Shown here in pieces: positions 15,317 to 23,823 of a stretch of DNA of 29,139 nt. How positions within the stretch are numbered: the stretch's first letter is position 1; each line of letters starts with the position of its first letter. The notes below the pieces were generated by a model, which had not been told where the DNA came from, ran no database searches, and worked only from the letters and a program-made list of their open reading frames with translations. The stretch is from DATKGQ01 sp035510715 (lineage in GTDB: Bacteria; Patescibacteriota; Saccharimonadia; Saccharimonadales; UBA4665), in contig DATKGQ010000036.1 in assembly GCA_035510715.1 (NCBI GenBank), positions 1 through 29,139 of the forward strand, written 5' to 3'. A program made the translations under genes and the position numbers.

Positions 15317-15355
15317 GGCAGTGAGGCAACCACTGCCGGCCGCTAAAGGACGGCC
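15317..15355. repeat. Two adjacent hairpins after the 46-residue gene
   Basis: GGCAGTG/CACTGCC (15317-15337, 7-nt loop) is followed directly by GGCCG/CGGCC (15338-15355, 8-nt loop). They start just beyond the stop codon of the minus-strand small gene. No T-run follows, so a classical Rho-independent terminator is not supported; they may stabilise the mRNA 3' end. Confidence 0.45.
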
Positions 15356-15358
15356 AAC

Positions 15359-15499
15359 TTAACGGGTGTTGCCCAATAGTTCACGGGATCGTTTATAACG
15401 TTTTTGGTAGACCAGCCGCTTCATAAATTTCTTTCGCCTCAGGTACTTCTCGCTAGATATGCCTTCAAGTTGATGTAAGAACAATTTGTTACTTGCCAT
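15359..15499 (-). CDS. Small basic protein, 46 residues
   Basis: A 46-codon frame begins at ATG 15499 with a near-consensus AAGGAG nine bases upstream and ends in TAA at 15359-15361. The protein has a short leading segment (MASNKLFLHQLEG) and then a strongly basic helix (KYLRRKKFMKRLVYQKRYKR). This would suit binding of RNA, DNA or ribosome. The Shine-Dalgarno match is among the best in the window, which is why I treat it as real. No homology recognised. It is divergent from the YihY-type gene. Two hairpins sit right after its stop. Confidence 0.6.
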   Translation of the reverse strand: MASNKLFLHQLEGISSEKYLRRKKFMKRLVYQKRYKRSRELLGNTR

Positions 15500-15629
15500 A
15501 TGATTCATCTCCTTGTCAAACTTATTAGAGTAGCTATAATTTTAAGCATAATCAGAAAATTGGCTGTAATCTTTTCTACACAAATGGACTATTGTATAAA
15601 CGAACTTCTGTTATTAAAAAGGTCTACTG

Positions 15630-16562
15630 ATGTCATCAGCATTATTTAATCGGTTAAACCGCCGCCAGCTAAAACACCGCCCCACTGGATTCAGCTACGC
15701 TGTAATAAAAAAATACGCCGAAGATAATACCGCCTACCAGGCAAACCTGATTACCTACTACGCATTTATGGCGCTGTTCCCTATGTTAATCATCGCCGTA
15801 TCGCTGATGCAACTCTTGTTTAGGCACAATCAATCCGTGAAACTTAAGGTTGTTTCGACGATTAGCCATTATTTTCCGGCTATGAGCAATGAGTTGCAGA
15901 CCAATATCCACAGCTTACACCGGACCGGTCTGGCATTAATACTTAGCCTTCTGATCGCCCTCTATGGGGCCAGGGGATTAGCCGGAGCTTGGCGGTATAC
16001 GCTTGATAATATTTGGTTCGTGCCGCGTTTAAGGCGTTTAGGACAACCCCGATCGACATTCCGGAATTTATATATCATTCTGGTCGGCGGCAGTGGGCTA
16101 TTGCTGGCGTCAGGTTTAGCTACCCTGGCCACCAGCCTAAACCATAGCTTCCTGTTCCGGTTATTAGCTGATGGTCTTGGTATTCTACTGCTTTTCGGTG
16201 TGATTGTATTTTTGCTTAAAGCCGGCACAACCGCCCGGATAAGCACTAAGACCGCCCTAAAAAGTGCTTTGTTAGTTACGGTCGGCTTGCAACTGCTGCA
16301 AATTTTAGGCGGTTATGTCATGGTTCATGAGCTTAGCCGTTTAAGCCTGTTTTACGGCACTTTATCGACTGTTCTCGGATTACTGTTTTGGATTTACTTA
16401 CAAGTCCAGGTTTTATTATGGGTCACTGAAGCGACCGCCGTACACTACCTTGGCCTATGGCCAAGAAGTTTAAACCGCCACCAACTTACCCCGCAAGACA
16501 TTCGTATCAACGGCCTTTACGAGAAGCGCGAACAACGACTCCGGATACCTAAAAGTTTATAA
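15630..16562 (+). CDS. YihY/BrkB-family membrane protein
   Basis: A 310-residue polytopic membrane protein of the YihY (once called ribonuclease BN) family. The characteristic N-terminal region is present: an amphipathic stretch (YAVIKKYAEDN) then the first helix AYQANLITYYAFMALFPML. About six hydrophobic segments are spread over residues 40-265, and a soluble tail rich in Arg/Pro follows. The biochemical role of the family is unsettled, with transporter-like functions proposed. AAAAAGG nine bases before the ATG supports the start. It shares a divergent spacer with the 46-residue gene and overlaps the convergent 58-residue gene by six bases. Confidence 0.85.
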   Translation: MSSALFNRLNRRQLKHRPTGFSYAVIKKYAEDNTAYQANLITYYAFMALFPMLIIAVSLMQLLFRHNQSVKLKVVSTISHYFPAMSNELQTNIHSLHRTGLALILSLLIALYGARGLAGAWRYTLDNIWFVPRLRRLGQPRSTFRNLYIILVGGSGLLLASGLATLATSLNHSFLFRLLADGLGILLLFGVIVFLLKAGTTARISTKTALKSALLVTVGLQLLQILGGYVMVHELSRLSLFYGTLSTVLGLLFWIYLQVQVLLWVTEATAVHYLGLWPRSLNRHQLTPQDIRINGLYEKREQRLRIPKSL

Positions 16563-16733
16563 CGAAAAGTCTACCGGCGGTGACAAGTTATTGCTGCTGA
16601 AGCGGTGGTTCTCGCCATCGCTATAAGCCGCTTGCTTGACAGCCAGTTTATGATGCATCCTCTGAATAAAACTACGTCTCCAACGCGTATCGGTTGATAG
16701 CCTATCGGCAGATTGCATAATTAGCTCAGACAT
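16557..16733 (-). CDS. Small 58-residue protein with strong Shine-Dalgarno site
   Basis: ATG at 16733 is preceded by AGGGAGGG with four bases of spacing, and the frame runs 58 codons to TAA at 16557-16559. The protein is polar and basic in the middle (RWRRSFIQRMHHKLAVKQ) with a Ser/Asn/Pro-rich tail. Its stop overlaps the end of the YihY-type gene by six bases. No family recognised. The Shine-Dalgarno strength and continuous frame are the evidence that it is expressed. Confidence 0.55.
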   Translation of the reverse strand: MSELIMQSADRLSTDTRWRRSFIQRMHHKLAVKQAAYSDGENHRFSSNNLSPPVDFSL

Positions 16734-16904
16734 CTATCCCTCCCTGATTTAATCTTCGTAAGTAATTATGGTTAAATATTCGAAAAATGCAGTTTGAATT
16801 CTTACACTAACTTATTGCGGAAATGACAAACATTTTTAATGGTATGGCGCAATTATGTCATCAGTTGCAACAACAGATGCAATGGCCGCCGCCGGTAAGT
16901 TTAC

Positions 16905-18164
16905 TTATATAAATGTTAGCAACAGATAAAAATTTACTATCCCTGAGCCTAACAACAGTAACTTTATACCTCGCGATAAACGACGATGATTTAAACGGTA
17001 CATGATCATGAATAATAAAAATAATTCAGGCAGAAAATCCAAAGAGTAACGGTAGCCAAATTGATCGAAACCGACGCCATAAAAAGAGAACACTAGCAAA
17101 CAACTTACCAGTATGGCGATAATCAGATGCTGGGCTCTGGAATCAAATGATGACCATTTTCTGGTAAAAAGATAGAGTAAGTAGGGGGAAGTTAAAAAAA
17201 TACTCATTCCATAAGGATTATTCTTGATAAAAGGAAACTTTAACGTCCAGGAGCTGGTATTCCTCAATACTTCTATCGGCGCCCTTAAAAAAGCACTGTA
17301 TAAATTGGCGGGCAGATGGGTCAGACTAAATACCCCGTATGATCGGGATTCAGCTGAGGCTGTCGAAAGTAACTGATAGGTATAACCGCCGTTCAAGGGG
17401 TTATGAAAGCGAATAAAATTATAAACTCCCAATAAAATAACTGCCCCGGCCACCGGCAGGCAAAGCTGGGCAATTTTAGCCAGTTTCCGGGGATTCTTAC
17501 CAATCGACTGCCAAAACTCTAGGCCGAAGAATATGAATATCGGGGCAGCTGTAGCCCTGGTTATTAACACTAGGCCGCAGATTATCCCGATCAGCCACCA
17601 ACGTTTATGGGTAAAGAATTCATATAAACCCCAAAATAATAGAAACGTGGTTAAGACCTGTGCAAAAAACCAACTGCTCGATATTGACATAACGCCTATA
17701 AAGACACTGCCGAGGGCAAATCCAAGGATCAAGATAAGACTGTCCTCTATGGTATAAGACAATTTTCGGGCCAGCTTAAAGATAAAATAAAAAATACCGA
17801 GTATTAAAATCCACTTCAGGTAGCCCTGATAGAAAAAGATGTGGAATAAATTAAACAGGCCGACGCAAGGCATAAGCAACAAGGCCGGGAATGGTCCTTC
17901 TCCCCAGTAAATTCTTCCATGATATAAAACAGGATCCTGGCCGACACCGCCGATAGGTCTCAGAAAGTTCAGGTGTCCGTGTAGAAAGGCCTGGGCTAAT
18001 TCAGAAAACTGCTGGCTGCCCTCATACACAAAACCAGTAACCATAACCGTCAGCAAAATGACTATCGGAATGGCAAAAAGAATAATTTCCCGGTAGGGAC
18101 TGGTTTTTAAAAACCCTGTTCGCGTTTGACGGTTTACCGATGGTGCCGAAAGCTTTCTAAACAT
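16905..18164 (-). CDS. GT-C-like polytopic membrane protein (putative glycosyltransferase)
   Basis: A 419-residue protein with about ten hydrophobic segments. After the first (about 28-48) comes a periplasmic-type loop with acidic residues and the pattern GSQQFSELAQAFLHG..., placed where the GT-C fold (ArnT/PMT/PIG-M type) has its catalytic loop. A second extracytoplasmic stretch (about 270-320) holds RFHNPLNGGYTYQ. Such proteins use polyprenyl-linked sugars to modify lipids or proteins outside the cell. The exact family is not recognised. The first hydrophobic segment is preceded by a basic N-terminus, placing it inside. A TATACT box (minus strand) lies about 19 bases before the ATG. Confidence 0.65.
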   Translation of the reverse strand: MFRKLSAPSVNRQTRTGFLKTSPYREIILFAIPIVILLTVMVTGFVYEGSQQFSELAQAFLHGHLNFLRPIGGVGQDPVLYHGRIYWGEGPFPALLLMPCVGLFNLFHIFFYQGYLKWILILGIFYFIFKLARKLSYTIEDSLILILGFALGSVFIGVMSISSSWFFAQVLTTFLLFWGLYEFFTHKRWWLIGIICGLVLITRATAAPIFIFFGLEFWQSIGKNPRKLAKIAQLCLPVAGAVILLGVYNFIRFHNPLNGGYTYQLLSTASAESRSYGVFSLTHLPANLYSAFLRAPIEVLRNTSSWTLKFPFIKNNPYGMSIFLTSPYLLYLFTRKWSSFDSRAQHLIIAILVSCLLVFSFYGVGFDQFGYRYSLDFLPELFLLFMIMYRLNHRRLSRGIKLLLLGSGIVNFYLLLTFI

Positions 18165-18199
18165 AACTGTAAGTTACAGTATAGAACAGATTAGTCATG

Positions 18200-19573
18200 C
18201 TAAGCGAAAAGTGAATAAATTGCCGCAATGCCGGAAACGGCCATTATTGACGCCAGCAACCAGCCAAAGCCGGCAGCGGCTTTACCGTTCTTCCATTCAC
18301 CCATGACATGTTTATTGCGGGCCAGCAATAGTATTAAAACTAAAATAACCGGCGCCACAATGCCGTTCAAGACGGCTGAGTAAATAAGAGCTTTAATAGG
18401 ATTAAGCCCCAGAAAATTCAGGGCTAGACCGATAAACATAGAGATAATGATGACGCCGTAAAAAGCTGAAGCTTGTTTCAGTTTAGAGTTTAGCCCTTGG
18501 TGCTTGCCAATACTTTCAGAAATAGCGTAGGCACTGGCGCCGGCCAAGACCGGGATAGCCAGTAACCCCATGCCGATAATACCGGCCGCAAACAGCCAAA
18601 AGGTTGCATTGCCGGCAAACGGCCTCAGCGCCTGAGCAGCCTGGGCGGCAGTGTTAATGTTGGTTATGCCATGAGCAAAAAGCACGCTGGCGCAAGCAGC
18701 AATGATAAAGAACATCACAACGTTGGAAAAGAACATGCCCGACCAGACATCGATACGCATTTTCTTAATTTCGGCGGTGCCGGAGCCGGTGCGTGATTTA
18801 ATAGTGGTTTGGCCGACGGCAATCTCTTCTTCGACTTCCTGAGAGGTTTGCCAGAAGAAAAGATACGGCGTTATTGTTGTGCCTAGAATTGCGCAAATAA
18901 GCAGTATTTGATCCTTACTGAAAGTAATGTGGGGAATTACGGAATGCTTAATTATGGTCTGCCAGTCGGGGTGCGCCAAGAAAGCCGATAGGATGTATGC
19001 GAATAATATCAGTGCCAACCATTTCAAGTATTTCGCATACCTTACGTACGGAGTAAATATTTGCAGTAGCAGGATTAGCAGCATGAAACCGATAACCAGC
19101 AATGTGAAACTAAAACGGGGGATGATTAATTGGACGGCATTGGCCATTGCCCCGATATCGGCCCCAATATTAAAAGTATTGGCCGCAAACAGGAACAGGG
19201 TACTTATATAAAGTACCTTTCTGCCAAAATGAGCCCGGATATTACCCGCCAAACCGCGACCAGTGACTAGGCCAATCCGGGCGCACATTTCTTGGATAAT
19301 TGCCATCAGCGGGAAAGTCAAGGCTGCCAGCCACAATAAACCGAATCCATATTGGGCGCCAGTTTGGGAGTAAGTAGCAATCCCAGACGGATCATCATCG
19401 GAAGCGCCGGTAGTCAGTCCGGGGCCCAGTAAATACCAATAATCTTTCGCTTTTTTAAGCGGTTTATGCCCGCTCAAAGGTATGTTTTTGGCCAGTTTTT
19501 GACCGCCCTCCAGCCCATATTCCAAAGCTTTGGCCGGTGCTTCAATTGTTTTCTCAATAATATTTCTTTTCAT
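18200..19573 (-). CDS. Nramp-family divalent metal transporter (atypical metal site)
   Basis: A 457-residue, roughly 11-helix transporter of the Nramp/MntH superfamily. An N-terminal cytoplasmic stretch of 45 residues precedes helix 1. The helix 1 signature, DPGN in typical Mn/Fe transporters, reads DPSG here (61-64). The helix 6 signature, MPH in typical members, reads TPY (235-237, in GTTITPYLFFWQ). The Asp is kept, but Asn and the thioether Met are lost. As I recall, Nramp-related Mg2+ transporters also replace these ligands, so a hard-cation substrate is plausible, but unproven. The gene stands alone, 35 bases from the GT-C-like gene. Confidence 0.88.
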   Translation of the reverse strand: MKRNIIEKTIEAPAKALEYGLEGGQKLAKNIPLSGHKPLKKAKDYWYLLGPGLTTGASDDDPSGIATYSQTGAQYGFGLLWLAALTFPLMAIIQEMCARIGLVTGRGLAGNIRAHFGRKVLYISTLFLFAANTFNIGADIGAMANAVQLIIPRFSFTLLVIGFMLLILLLQIFTPYVRYAKYLKWLALILFAYILSAFLAHPDWQTIIKHSVIPHITFSKDQILLICAILGTTITPYLFFWQTSQEVEEEIAVGQTTIKSRTGSGTAEIKKMRIDVWSGMFFSNVVMFFIIAACASVLFAHGITNINTAAQAAQALRPFAGNATFWLFAAGIIGMGLLAIPVLAGASAYAISESIGKHQGLNSKLKQASAFYGVIIISMFIGLALNFLGLNPIKALIYSAVLNGIVAPVILVLILLLARNKHVMGEWKNGKAAAGFGWLLASIMAVSGIAAIYSLFA

Positions 19574-19722
19574 GCTAACGCCTAGCTACTACCAAAGTTA
19601 TCGCAAAACTGAAAAAGGGGCAATAGCTTATTGTCGGATTGTCTGGCGATTTGGCTGGTATATTCGATCGATAAAGTTTTTATTTTATAATCTCCCGCTA
19701 TGGGTTAATAATTTAGACCGTT

Positions 19723-20376
19723 TCAATAGTGTATCCGGCGCATAAGACTATCAATAGCATCAGGGCGATGATTATCAAGCGGTAAATGCCTGGAAAGTAC
19801 ATCCATAATAGCTTGCTCATCCTTAGACGAATAATAGACAATTACTAGTGGCATAAAGCGTCGCAGCGGCCGGAAAACAAGACTTGGAACCGATTCTTCT
19901 TCAACCATTGAGAATGACCGGAAATCATTATAGCCGTAAACTTTCTCGCCAATTCGGAGCCCGGCATCATCGAGCTGATATTCCATTGTCCTAGGCAGAC
20001 GATTGGCAACGATACCTAGAATAACCGCCGCCACTACGATAACTATTACTGAAGTCACATCACGGGCATAAATATAGTCAACAGCGGCCACGATAATCGC
20101 TATTAAACCGAGTAGCGCATACCATCGGAACGATTTATGATGAGCGATAAATTCAGAATGTGACCATGTTACTGGTTTAGTGTCGGCAGCTGGTGGCATT
20201 ATCCCGGGATCTTCTACTGTTTTACCGCCAATGCCACGGCTATCATTAGCCATGAATTTCCAGCCAGTAACCGGTATCGGGTTTGACTCCGGCTCGGGCT
20301 TTGGCTGCTTGGTTGTTTCGGTATCCTGCTTATCGTTCACTAGCGATATTGTACACTGGCTATAACCTAGGCTCAA
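19723..20376 (-). CDS. Membrane protein with PH-like C-terminal domain
   Basis: A 217-residue protein. The N-terminal 75 residues are polar, Pro/Glu-rich and probably disordered. Two adjacent hydrophobic segments follow (about 86-104 and 109-127), and a C-terminal soluble domain of alternating beta strands (MEYQLDDAGLRIGEKVYGYNDFRSF) that resembles bacterial PH-like domains. The ATG at 20376 overlaps the GtrA gene by 17 bases; a GTG (VNDKQD) 12 codons later and the ATG in MANDSRG are alternatives. It is the last gene of the GT2-GtrA operon, and function is unknown. Confidence 0.65.
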   Translation of the reverse strand: MSLGYSQCTISLVNDKQDTETTKQPKPEPESNPIPVTGWKFMANDSRGIGGKTVEDPGIMPPAADTKPVTWSHSEFIAHHKSFRWYALLGLIAIIVAAVDYIYARDVTSVIVIVVAAVILGIVANRLPRTMEYQLDDAGLRIGEKVYGYNDFRSFSMVEEESVPSLVFRPLRRFMPLVIVYYSSKDEQAIMDVLSRHLPLDNHRPDAIDSLMRRIHY

Positions 20377-20818
20377 TTATCGCATCATCTTTCAGGGTGT
20401 CAGTCTTGAATACAAATCGGCTGTACCATAAATAGTTCCAGATGAATGAAAATATTATCGATATTAATTTGGCTATCAAATTAAGCAAAAGCCTGGTCTT
20501 ATTAAAATGGAACAAACTGCTGCTTAGGTCTCGAACTAGATAAATAATAATCGGCTGGAGCAGCCATAGACCGGTTAAAGTAACAATTAAAAAACGCCGT
20601 GCTTGTTGCCGGCTATTTTGATGATGGGCTCTAAATGTAAAGCGTCTGTTAAGAAAGAAACTTAGTAGCATCCCGGCAGAGGTTGATACTGTGTTGGCTA
20701 GCAGCGGCATCCAGCCAAGTATTAGAAGTACGCTGTAAAGCCCAAAATCGGTCGACGTGTTTAATAATCCGACCATGGTGAAACGGACATGCAGCCAAGT
20801 TAGTTTAAACTTAACCAC
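20360..20818 (-). CDS. GtrA-family membrane protein
   Basis: A 152-residue protein with four hydrophobic segments (about 10-30, 36-54, 75-95 and 110-128). The pattern VRFTMVGLLNTSTDFGLY near the start and FFLNRRFTF after helix 2 are typical of GtrA. The family helps move or position undecaprenyl-phosphate-linked sugars and usually sits beside a GT2 enzyme. The gene starts inside the end of the GT2 gene (8-base overlap), and its end overlaps the next gene by 17 bases, so the operon is tightly coupled. Confidence 0.88.
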   Translation of the reverse strand: MVKFKLTWLHVRFTMVGLLNTSTDFGLYSVLLILGWMPLLANTVSTSAGMLLSFFLNRRFTFRAHHQNSRQQARRFLIVTLTGLWLLQPIIIYLVRDLSSSLFHFNKTRLLLNLIAKLISIIFSFIWNYLWYSRFVFKTDTLKDDAIIEPRL

Positions 20819-21758
20819 TTTTATTATTATTTCTCAGGATAGAATCTATCAGGTAAAGCGGCCGAGCCTGAGTTTCGGCGTAGATACGGCCGATATAACT
20901 GCCCAGGACGCCTAATATAATCAGTTGAACGCCACCGACAAATAGTATCGCAATGACAATAAAAGCCCAACCCGGTACCGCAGCCTGGCTGTCAAAGATC
21001 TTAACCAGTAGGGCATATAAAATGCCTAGGAAACTGATCCCAGACACTAGATAACCTAACCGGCTAATGATTTTTAGAGGAAACGTGGAAAACCCCAATA
21101 TGCCATTGCCCGCCAGGTTGATCATCTTTCGGAGCGGATAATTTGTCTGACCGGAGTACCGGGCAGCTCGATCGAACAAAACACCGGTTTGCTTAAAGCC
21201 GACATAGCTTATTAAACCGCGCAAAAAACGATTATGCTCATGGAATAAGTTCAAGCTATCAACGACTTTACGGTCAAGCAGTCTAAAGTCGCCGGTATTG
21301 CGCGGGATTTTAATATCGGCTAGTTTTTCCAAAACGACATAGAACAGGTTGGCTGACAATTTCTTTAAGAAAGAATCCTGGCGGGTTTTCCTTTGCGCGT
21401 AAACAACATCATAGCCGGCGGCCCATTTTTGTATTAGCTCAAAGCTGACTTCCGGCGGATCTTGTAAATCACCATCCATGATTATTACCGCATCACCGGC
21501 GGCATTATCAAGGCCGGCGGTGACAGCCAGCTGGTGGCCAAAGTTACGAGACAGATTTATAACAATAACTTTTGGGTCGTTGGTTTGAATGGCTTCAAGT
21601 TTACCATAAGAGTTATCTTGACTGCCGTCGTTAACAAAAATGAATTCATAATCATAGTCTTTGTGTTGTCGTGTCAGCTCAGATAAAGTTTTATAGAGAG
21701 CATCAATATTGCCGGACTCATTAAATATGGGTATGACGTAGCTAATAAGTTTCTTCAT
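20811..21758 (-). CDS. GT2 glycosyltransferase, polyprenyl-phosphate sugar synthase type
   Basis: A 315-residue family 2 glycosyltransferase of the DPM1/GtrB type, which loads a sugar from a nucleotide donor onto a polyprenyl phosphate. Motifs in order: YVIPIFNESGN near the start, NDGSQD (Asp44 region), and the metal-binding DGDLQDPPE (95-103). A later segment, RLLDRKVVDSL, suits this type. Two hydrophobic helices at the C-terminus (about 232-256 and 264-290) anchor it in the membrane. With the GtrA gene it forms the classical pair for decorating envelope polymers. The sugar is not determinable. Confidence 0.92.
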   Translation of the reverse strand: MKKLISYVIPIFNESGNIDALYKTLSELTRQHKDYDYEFIFVNDGSQDNSYGKLEAIQTNDPKVIVINLSRNFGHQLAVTAGLDNAAGDAVIIMDGDLQDPPEVSFELIQKWAAGYDVVYAQRKTRQDSFLKKLSANLFYVVLEKLADIKIPRNTGDFRLLDRKVVDSLNLFHEHNRFLRGLISYVGFKQTGVLFDRAARYSGQTNYPLRKMINLAGNGILGFSTFPLKIISRLGYLVSGISFLGILYALLVKIFDSQAAVPGWAFIVIAILFVGGVQLIILGVLGSYIGRIYAETQARPLYLIDSILRNNNKSG

Positions 21759-21926
21759 TGATATGGGCCTTGGCTTATGTTAAATAGCATAATTAATCCT
21801 TCAATTCGCCCCATCAGTTTACTGATCAACGTTTTTGGGCCTATATTGTTGGTTTTTTTAAATAAAACGACCTGCTCCCTAAAAAAATTGGCTTAAAACG
21901 GATAGGCCTTTTTAAAAATTTACGCT

Positions 21927-22019
21927 TGGCGGAGAGGGAGGGATTCGAACCCTCGCGGAGGATTGCTCCCCCCTAGCAATTTAGCAAACTGCCCCCTTCA
22001 GCCTCTTGGGTACCTCTCC
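21927..22019 (-). tRNA. tRNA-Ser (anticodon GCU)
   Basis: A class II tRNA of 93 nt including an encoded CCA. Acceptor GGAGAGG pairs with CCTCTCC, discriminator G. The anticodon stem GCAGT/ATTGC closes the loop TTGCTAA (anticodon GCT, reading AGC/AGU). The long variable arm and the T-arm GAGGG-TTCGAAT-CCCTC are as expected for serine. A T-run (ATTTTTAAAAAGG) lies just after the 3' end and may help termination. Confidence 0.95.
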
Positions 22020-22034
22020 CGACTTGCTTATTTT

Positions 22035-22064
22035 ACTATAAGATCGTACTTTGTGCGGTACGAT
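22035..22064 (-). promoter_or_regulatory. Promoter region of tRNA-Ser(GCU)
   Basis: On the minus strand TATAGT (revcomp of 22035-22040) lies 15 bases before the tRNA 5' end, a plausible -10. A perfect 7-bp inverted repeat ATCGTAC/GTACGAT (22043-22064, 8-base loop) overlaps where the -35 should be. No good -35 hexamer is visible. Confidence 0.4.
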
Positions 22065-22209
22065 TCATGCTATTGGAGTAATCGGCAACGGCCATATCAC
22101 AACACTAATATACCATTAAAACATAGGTGCATAACTTACCGTTAAAATATCAGTTAACGATATATTACAATAGACTTAAGGGAATAAACTTTTTAAAAAG
22201 GATTATTAT

Positions 22210-23637
22210 TTGTCAACCCTACAAGCCTTAACTTTAACCAAGGGCCGCCGGATTGTGAAGCGCTGGCTTGATTATTGTCAGCGGCATCCCGTGTTTACTT
22301 TCTTTGTAAAATTTCTGCCTATTTACGGGCTTTTCTTGTTCATCGCCTGGAATCAATTAGACCCTGATTTTGGATGGCATCTGCAGGCTGGCAATCACAT
22401 CCGGGAATTTGGTATTCCGGCTCATGATATTTTTACTTACACCGCCCGTAACTTTCGTTGGATTGACCATGAGTGGGGTAACAATGTTATCGTGTCGTTT
22501 ATTTACCAAATCGGCAAGTTCTGGCTTTTAGCAATGGTTTTTGCGTTTCTTTGGACACTTTCTTTGTTTATAAACGGCTCTAAAGCCTGGTTTGGTGTTT
22601 TGCTAATAGCGGCAGTGGCCATGACACCGTATGCCGGCGTCAGGGCTGTTACCTGGACCGTCTTGCTCCTGGCGGTACTTATCCGTCTGGCGCATAGCCG
22701 CTCCCGTTATATCCATTGGCTGATTCCTGTCTTGTTTGTTGTCTGGGCCAACTTACATGCTGGTTTCGTGATCGGTTTTGTGTATATCGTCTATCTTGCC
22801 ATTAAAGAGCGGAAACTGTTCTGGGGGCTGATTTTAGCTTTGGCTATATTGGCTAGTTTCTGTAACCCTTACGGCCCGCGGTTGTACGTTGAGATTTGGC
22901 GCACCTTGTCCGATACGTCATTGCACTATGAGATTAGGGAATGGGCCACATTCCATATACCGCTCGCCACTATTCCCTATGTGATGCTTTTTGGAGTTGG
23001 TTACGCCTATTGCGTGTTACATACCAAGCGGCATTTTTGGAAATTTTTTCCTTTTAGCACAGTATTACTTGCGGCCGGTTTGTCGGCAACTCGGAATTTT
23101 CCGCTTTTTACCAGCGGTTCCATACAAGACACGAAGAAGTATTTGGATGCCATCCGTCAACGTATGCCCAGTCAGTTCGATAGTCCCCGGAAGTGGGTAC
23201 TAAGCTTCATTATTTTGGCTTTTGTTGGAGGCACGATATATGGCCTTCGGCCTTTTTTGCCAACAAATAAACAATCATACCCTATCCAGGCGGTAGCTTA
23301 CTTATCAGCCCATCCGTGTGCCGGTAATCTCTTCAACGCTTATGATTACGGCGGTTACCTGATTTGGAAACTACCCAGCGAGCCGGTCTATATTGACGGG
23401 CGTATGCCCAGCTGGCGAAACAGCAACGGGGTCAAGTATCTTGCAACCTACGACAATATAATATCGAAACAACGTGTTCAACAAGCTCAGTTTGACAAAT
23501 ACAATATCCGTTGCGCGGTCGTTATGAACAATTTTGGATTTACGAAGTTAATCCAAGACTTAAAACACAATCACTGGAGGCAAGTTGTACAAGCTAATCA
23601 GTCAGTGCTGCTGATTGCTCCGTCGGCCGCTAAATAA
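22210..23637 (+). CDS. Polytopic membrane protein with C-terminal soluble domain
   Basis: A 475-residue protein starting at TTG with AAAAAGG nine bases upstream. A basic N-terminus precedes roughly ten hydrophobic segments. The first periplasmic loop has the pattern DPDFGWHLQAG... FTYT... DHEWGN, which I recognise from a common family of GT-C-like membrane proteins. A soluble C-terminal part includes GNLFNAYDYGGYLIW and VYIDGRMPSW, the second hallmark of this family. The role is probably transfer of lipid-linked sugars or polymer assembly, but unproven. It is placed between the two serine tRNA genes, on the opposite strand. Confidence 0.72.
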   Translation: MSTLQALTLTKGRRIVKRWLDYCQRHPVFTFFVKFLPIYGLFLFIAWNQLDPDFGWHLQAGNHIREFGIPAHDIFTYTARNFRWIDHEWGNNVIVSFIYQIGKFWLLAMVFAFLWTLSLFINGSKAWFGVLLIAAVAMTPYAGVRAVTWTVLLLAVLIRLAHSRSRYIHWLIPVLFVVWANLHAGFVIGFVYIVYLAIKERKLFWGLILALAILASFCNPYGPRLYVEIWRTLSDTSLHYEIREWATFHIPLATIPYVMLFGVGYAYCVLHTKRHFWKFFPFSTVLLAAGLSATRNFPLFTSGSIQDTKKYLDAIRQRMPSQFDSPRKWVLSFIILAFVGGTIYGLRPFLPTNKQSYPIQAVAYLSAHPCAGNLFNAYDYGGYLIWKLPSEPVYIDGRMPSWRNSNGVKYLATYDNIISKQRVQQAQFDKYNIRCAVVMNNFGFTKLIQDLKHNHWRQVVQANQSVLLIAPSAAK

Positions 23638-23735
23638 GTTTAGGGGGGTCCACAGATAGTAAAATGTTACCAAATTTAATCGCCGGCTAGTTGGAGGGTA
23701 ATTTTAAATAGACCTGTTATCTAAAATCATACGCT

Positions 23736-23823
23736 TGGCGGAAGGGGTGGGATTCGAACCCACGATAGGTTTCCCTACAATGGTTTTCAAGACCATCTCC
23801 TTAAACCACTCGGACACCCTTCC
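23736..23823 (-). tRNA. tRNA-Ser (anticodon UGA)
   Basis: A class II tRNA of 88 nt with encoded CCA. Acceptor GGAAGGG pairs with CCCTTCC, discriminator G. The anticodon stem ATGGT/ACCAT closes CTTGAAA (anticodon TGA, reading UCA and wobble partners). The T-arm GTGGG-TTCGAAT-CCCAC is intact. The trailer AAGCGTA after the CCA is the same as that of the GCU tRNA. Confidence 0.95.

Noticed and set aside
16823..16912. A 29-codon plus-strand frame (starts MTNIFNGMAQ)
   Set aside because: No Shine-Dalgarno site, overlaps the end of the convergent membrane protein gene, and too short to support without conservation.
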